DNA of 64,000 bases from Synechococcus sp. CCY 0621 (GTDB taxonomy: Bacteria > Cyanobacteriota > Cyanobacteriia > PCC-6307 > Cyanobiaceae): assembly GCF_019038465.1 (NCBI RefSeq), contig NZ_JAFKRH010000031.1:354288-418287 (forward strand). Reading direction: 5' to 3'. Under the pieces are notes generated by a model, which was not told the DNA's origin, did not search any database, and worked only from the letters and a program-made list of their open reading frames with translations. Position 1 is the stretch's first letter; every line of letters begins with the position of its first letter. The position numbers and the translations under genes were made by a program. This document shows positions 61,145 to 64,000 of this stretch, in pieces.

Positions 61145-61591
61145 ATGACTTCCGGCGCCCTTCTCTCCTGTCTGGGCTTTCCCGGTTGGGGGGGACTGCA
61201 CCTGGTTCTCCCCAGCCAGGGCGATCCGCCAGCCCTCGCCAGGCGGCTGCAGCACTGCCAGGGGATCCCCGCTGGCCAACTGCTGCCAGCCCTGCTGCGC
61301 CGCCATCGCGATCTGGAACCGCTGCACCCTGACCACTGGCCGTGGGCCAGGGGGGCCGCCATGGCCTGGCCCACAGCCTGGGGACATCGTTACCTGCTGA
61401 TCTGCCGCTGGGGAGCCGTCCATCCGCTGCGGCTTTCCGCCTGGCAGCACAGGGGAAGCGGGGACTGGGTCCGTCTCTGTGAACCCATCCCCCTGCCCTG
61501 TTTCCGGGAGCGCTTCCTGGGTGCTCAGGAAATGACCAGGGCCACACCCAATCCCACCACCATCAAGGCGATGGCCCCCACAGCCCAGTAA
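61145..61591 (+). CDS. Hypothetical protein
   Basis: The 148-residue product reads LLSCLGFPGWGGLHLVLPSQ, RRLQHCQGIPAGQLLPALLR and WGHRYLLICRWGAVHPLRLS, with many Trp and Leu but no clear membrane helix. No family was recognised. The last 20 codons overlap, on the opposite strand, the membrane helix of the convergent small gene at 61525, so the 3' end of this one or the existence of the other is uncertain. The start ATG at 61145 was chosen from composition. Confidence 0.45.
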   Translation: MTSGALLSCLGFPGWGGLHLVLPSQGDPPALARRLQHCQGIPAGQLLPALLRRHRDLEPLHPDHWPWARGAAMAWPTAWGHRYLLICRWGAVHPLRLSAWQHRGSGDWVRLCEPIPLPCFRERFLGAQEMTRATPNPTTIKAMAPTAQ

Positions 61592-61686
61592 GCATGGCTC
61601 TGGGCGTCTGCCCTGGTCTCACCGATCACCATCGTGCCTTCGTCGGCGTAGAGGTTGTCGTGGTTCTCGAGGTCGTGGGTATGCAT
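61525..61686 (-). CDS. 53-residue single-span membrane protein
   Basis: The protein has an acidic N-terminal part (HTHDLENHDNLYADEGTMVI) and one C-terminal membrane helix (YWAVGAIALMVVGLGVALVI). The ATG at 61686 starts the conserved-looking part; the frame continues to 61800 without features. The overlap with the convergent ORF at 61145 is 67 bases. No family was recognised. Confidence 0.6.
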   Translation of the reverse strand: MHTHDLENHDNLYADEGTMVIGETRADAQSHAYWAVGAIALMVVGLGVALVIS

Positions 61687-61818
61687 GGGGCCTCCATCAA
61701 GCTCGTGGGACCCTTCAAACGTAGGGGCGTCCGGCGGTCTGATCCATCTGAGCGACGAACCGACATCCCACGCCATGGACGGCTCCCCGGCAGCAGCCAA
61801 TAATGCCTGTGTCTGCAG

Positions 61819-62331
61819 ATGCCCGTGCCCCCCTGGCTCCTGATCCTGATCACCCTTCTGGTGGTGACGCTGGTCATCAATCCCTCGGAGCAGGACTTCT
61901 CCTGGTATCGCAGCCTCAAACGGCCGGGCTGGATGAGCATCGATCCGTGGGTCCCCGCCGCCTGGGTCGTCATCAGCGTCAGCTTTTACTTCTCAGCGCT
62001 CTCCTTCTGGTTCAAGACCGGCGAATGGCTCTGGATGGCTGCCTACGCGGGCCTGCTGGTGCTCCTGCGCAGCCAACACTGTGTGATCTGCCGCCTCCGC
62101 AACCTGTCAGCGGGCCTTCCCATCTGCCTGCTGGGTTGGATGCTGACCTTGATGCTGACCCTGCTCGTGCGGCCAACATCTCCCCTGGCGGCTGGGCTGC
62201 TGGTGCCTGTGCTGGTGTGGACTCCGGTGGAAGCCATCGTCACCCTGCAGATGATTGGATTGAATCGCAAGAAGCAACGGAGCGGCCGTGGAGCCAATGA
62301 TCGCGGCCCTGCTCGATCCCGCCGCCTATGA
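61819..62331 (+). CDS. TspO/MBR-family (tryptophan-rich sensory) protein
   Basis: The 170-residue membrane protein has five hydrophobic segments and the start pattern PSEQDFSWYRSLKRPGWMSI, then WVVISVSFYFSALSFW, close to the conserved part of TspO proteins (WY..L.RP.W.P). TspO binds tetrapyrroles and is linked to chlorophyll/heme regulation and stress; that would suit the chlH neighbourhood. The C-terminal tail is basic. Its 3' end overlaps the start of the kinase gene by 44 bases. Confidence 0.75.
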   Translation: MPVPPWLLILITLLVVTLVINPSEQDFSWYRSLKRPGWMSIDPWVPAAWVVISVSFYFSALSFWFKTGEWLWMAAYAGLLVLLRSQHCVICRLRNLSAGLPICLLGWMLTLMLTLLVRPTSPLAAGLLVPVLVWTPVEAIVTLQMIGLNRKKQRSGRGANDRGPARSRRL

Positions 62332-63856
62332 CCATCCGGTCGAGCGGGTCGAGTGCCTGGAAACCCACATTTCCTGGATCCTGCTCACTGGAACCTTCGC
62401 CTACAAAATCAAGAAGCCGGTGAATCTGGGCTTCGTCGATTTTTCGACGCCGGAGCGGCGCCGCTGGTTCTGCCAGGAGGAGCTCAGGCTCAACCGGCGC
62501 CTGGCTCCGGACCTCTACCTCGGGCTCAGCCCCATCCATGGCCCGCCCGAGCGAGCCGCGTTTCACGGCTCCGGACCCACCCTGGAGCTGGCCGTGCGCA
62601 TGCGCCAGTTTCCCCAGAGCGCCCTGCTGGGCGCGGTGCTCGAACGCCATGGCCTCAGCGATGCCCAGCTCGAAGGGCTGGCGGATGATCTGGCGGACTT
62701 CCACGCCGCGGCCGCGGTGGCTGCCCCGGAGGATGCCTACGGGGCACCGGAGCTGGTGAAGGCGCCGGCCATGGCCAACCTGGAGGTGCTGGGAGCGTGC
62801 GGACTGGTGTCTGAACCGGACGTCGCCGCCCTGCGGCACTGGACCATCGACCAGTTCGAGCGGCTGCGGCCGAGCTTCCTGCTGCGCAGAAGCCAGGGGC
62901 GCATCCGCGAGTGCCACGGCGATCTGCACCTGGGCAACATGCTGCTGGAAGGGGAGCGCCTTCGGGTCTTCGACTGCCTGGAATTCAGTCCGGAGTTGCG
63001 CTGGATCGACGTGATCAGCGACCTGGCCTTCCTGGTCATGGATCTGGAGCACCGCAACCGGCCGGACCTCGGGGCCGTGCTGCTCAACCGCTGGCTGGGC
63101 CGCTGCGGCGACTACGACGGCCTGCTCACCTGGCGCTGGTACCGGGTGTACCGATCGCTGGTACGGGCCAAGGTCTGCGCCCTGCGTCTGGGCCAGCAGA
63201 GCCTCGACGCCGAGGCCTCGGCACTCGTGCAGCAGGACCTGGAGCGGTATCTGCAGGGCGCCAGCCGTGCCACCGCCCGTCCAACCCCGGCCCTGGTGAT
63301 CACCCACGGGGTGTCCGGCAGCGGCAAGAGCCACCGGGCCCGCCAGCTCTGCCAGCGGCAGGGCTGGATCCAGTTGCGTTCCGACGTGGAGCGCAAACGT
63401 CTCTTCGGCCGCTGGGGGCAGGGACTGGCCCCAGCGCTTCTGGGCGACCCCTACCGGCCGGAGGTGAGCGCCATGCTCTACGACCAGCATCTGCCCGAGC
63501 AGGTGGAACGGATCCTCGCGGCTGGGCTGTCGGTGGTGGTGGATGCCACCTTCCTGCGCCGCGATCAGCGGCGGCGGATGGAGGCCTTGGCCCGCCGGCG
63601 CGGTGTCCCATTCCTGATCCTGGCCTGCGTCATTTCCCAGGAGCAGGCCCGGCGGCGCCTGGTGGAACGCCAGATCCGTGGTGACGACCCCTCGGATGCG
63701 GACGGGGCCGTGCTGGAGTCCCAGTTCAGGACTGTTGAGCCGATTGACGAGCACGAACGGGCCCATGGCCTGGAGGTCGGTGCCCAGCTCACAGCCGGGA
63801 CCCTGATCACGGCCGTGGCGGAGCGGCTGGCAGGGCCGGGCCAGCCACCGTCCTGA
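62288..63856 (+). CDS. Bifunctional APH-type kinase / P-loop kinase fusion
   Basis: The 522-residue protein joins two domains. Residues 1-330 form an aminoglycoside-phosphotransferase-like fold (ISWILLTGTFAYKIKKPVNL, IRECHGDLHLGNMLLEGERL with the HGDLHxxN catalytic loop, VFDCLEFSPELRWIDVISDL). From about 337 a P-loop kinase follows (ALVITHGVSGSGKSHRARQL Walker A, LRSDVERKRLFG, VVDATFLRRDQR). Such fusions are common in bacteria and have unknown targets; drug resistance should not be inferred. The GTG at 62288 or ATG at 62297 may start it. Confidence 0.9.
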   Translation: MEPMIAALLDPAAYDHPVERVECLETHISWILLTGTFAYKIKKPVNLGFVDFSTPERRRWFCQEELRLNRRLAPDLYLGLSPIHGPPERAAFHGSGPTLELAVRMRQFPQSALLGAVLERHGLSDAQLEGLADDLADFHAAAAVAAPEDAYGAPELVKAPAMANLEVLGACGLVSEPDVAALRHWTIDQFERLRPSFLLRRSQGRIRECHGDLHLGNMLLEGERLRVFDCLEFSPELRWIDVISDLAFLVMDLEHRNRPDLGAVLLNRWLGRCGDYDGLLTWRWYRVYRSLVRAKVCALRLGQQSLDAEASALVQQDLERYLQGASRATARPTPALVITHGVSGSGKSHRARQLCQRQGWIQLRSDVERKRLFGRWGQGLAPALLGDPYRPEVSAMLYDQHLPEQVERILAAGLSVVVDATFLRRDQRRRMEALARRRGVPFLILACVISQEQARRRLVERQIRGDDPSDADGAVLESQFRTVEPIDEHERAHGLEVGAQLTAGTLITAVAERLAGPGQPPS

Positions 63857-63859
63857 GGC

Positions 63860-64000
63860 CTAGAACCACTCGGCGACCGCGGCTTCGCGACTGTTGACGT
63901 TGGCTTCCGGCGTGGAGCGGCGGAATTCCATGGTGATGCTGCGCTTCTGCTCCCCGTCGGCGGCCACGGCCTCGATCGGATAGAGCTGCTGGCCATCACG
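63860..64000 (-). CDS. C-terminal part of an unrecognised protein (runs off the right edge)
   Basis: The minus strand is open from 64000 down to a TAG at 63860-63862. The 46 visible residues include QLYPIEAVAADGEQKRSITM and STPEANVNSREAAVAEWF. I do not recognise the family. The codon composition fits neighbouring genes and the stop lies three bases from the kinase stop, so it is likely a real gene whose start is beyond the window. Confidence 0.6.
   Translation of the reverse strand, partial: RDGQQLYPIEAVAADGEQKRSITMEFRRSTPEANVNSREAAVAEWF

Noticed and set aside
62288..63856. APH-like domain as an aminoglycoside resistance gene
   Set aside because: The fusion with a P-loop kinase is a common family of unknown substrate, and no resistance context is present.

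Overview
The window is high-GC, densely packed DNA from a cyanobacterium, most likely a freshwater or brackish Synechococcus/Cyanobium-type picocyanobacterium. The evidence is a full-length magnesium-chelatase H subunit (chlH), a high-light-inducible protein, a thylakoid photosystem-I accumulation factor, a CSP41-like dehydratase and several families that I know mainly from cyanobacteria (DUF3685, DUF3727, DUF3038/DUF4335, DUF2949). No rRNA, tRNA, CRISPR array or insertion sequence was recognised. All assignments come from reading the sequence; no search was run.

Layout. 1-1,250: two cassette-like genes, each followed by an attC-like integron recombination site, so the left edge is probably the end of a gene-cassette array; a SnoaL-like gene and a cytochrome P450 follow. 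2,968-9,729: minus-strand genes for an MscS/cNMP channel and a three-gene run (secreted TPR-CHAT protein, catalytically dead relative of the YpfJ zinc peptidase, membrane protein). 9,809-13,432: plus-strand SDR, PAP2-type phosphatase, membrane protein and a class A beta-lactamase that closely resembles KPC-type enzymes; the last three overlap by four bases each. 13,433-22,051: AT-richer gap, coiled-coil protein, degenerate PfkB kinase, then the minus-strand set ruvX-DUF3727-yqeG-proB, two conserved proteins and a PIN-PhoH ATPase. 22,052-23,138: AT-richer island with a type IV pilin. 23,139-30,304: fumC, PSI factor, DUF3685, Fur-family regulator, hisA, secreted protein, CSP41-like protein. 30,517-37,744: VanW, pgsA, CBS protein, pdeM, a degenerate NtrC AAA+ domain fused to a membrane iron-sulfur protein, GGCT, a 27-residue membrane ORF, PhzF and a NYN protein. 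37,837-44,644: phytase-type esterase and PhoX, then substrate-binding/VWA proteins. 44,853-50,490: frameshifted LpxH-like phosphoesterase, feoA facing feoB tail-to-tail, ferritin, pstS, CsbD. 50,937-64,000: chlH, dapB, Hlip, FAD hydroxylase, apt, DUF3038/DUF4335, several small membrane proteins, TspO and an APH-kinase fusion; a truncated gene runs off the right edge.

Shared themes. Phosphate scavenging is represented by the phytase-type esterase, PhoX, PstS with an upstream PHO-box-like repeat and the PhoH ATPase. Iron handling is represented by FeoA, FeoB, ferritin and a Fur-family regulator. Several proteins look like catalytically dead members of enzyme families (peptidase, PfkB kinase, SDR, NtrC-type AAA+). 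The observations most worth following are the attC-like sites, the KPC-like beta-lactamase, the CHAT/dead-peptidase run and the AAA+/iron-sulfur fusion.
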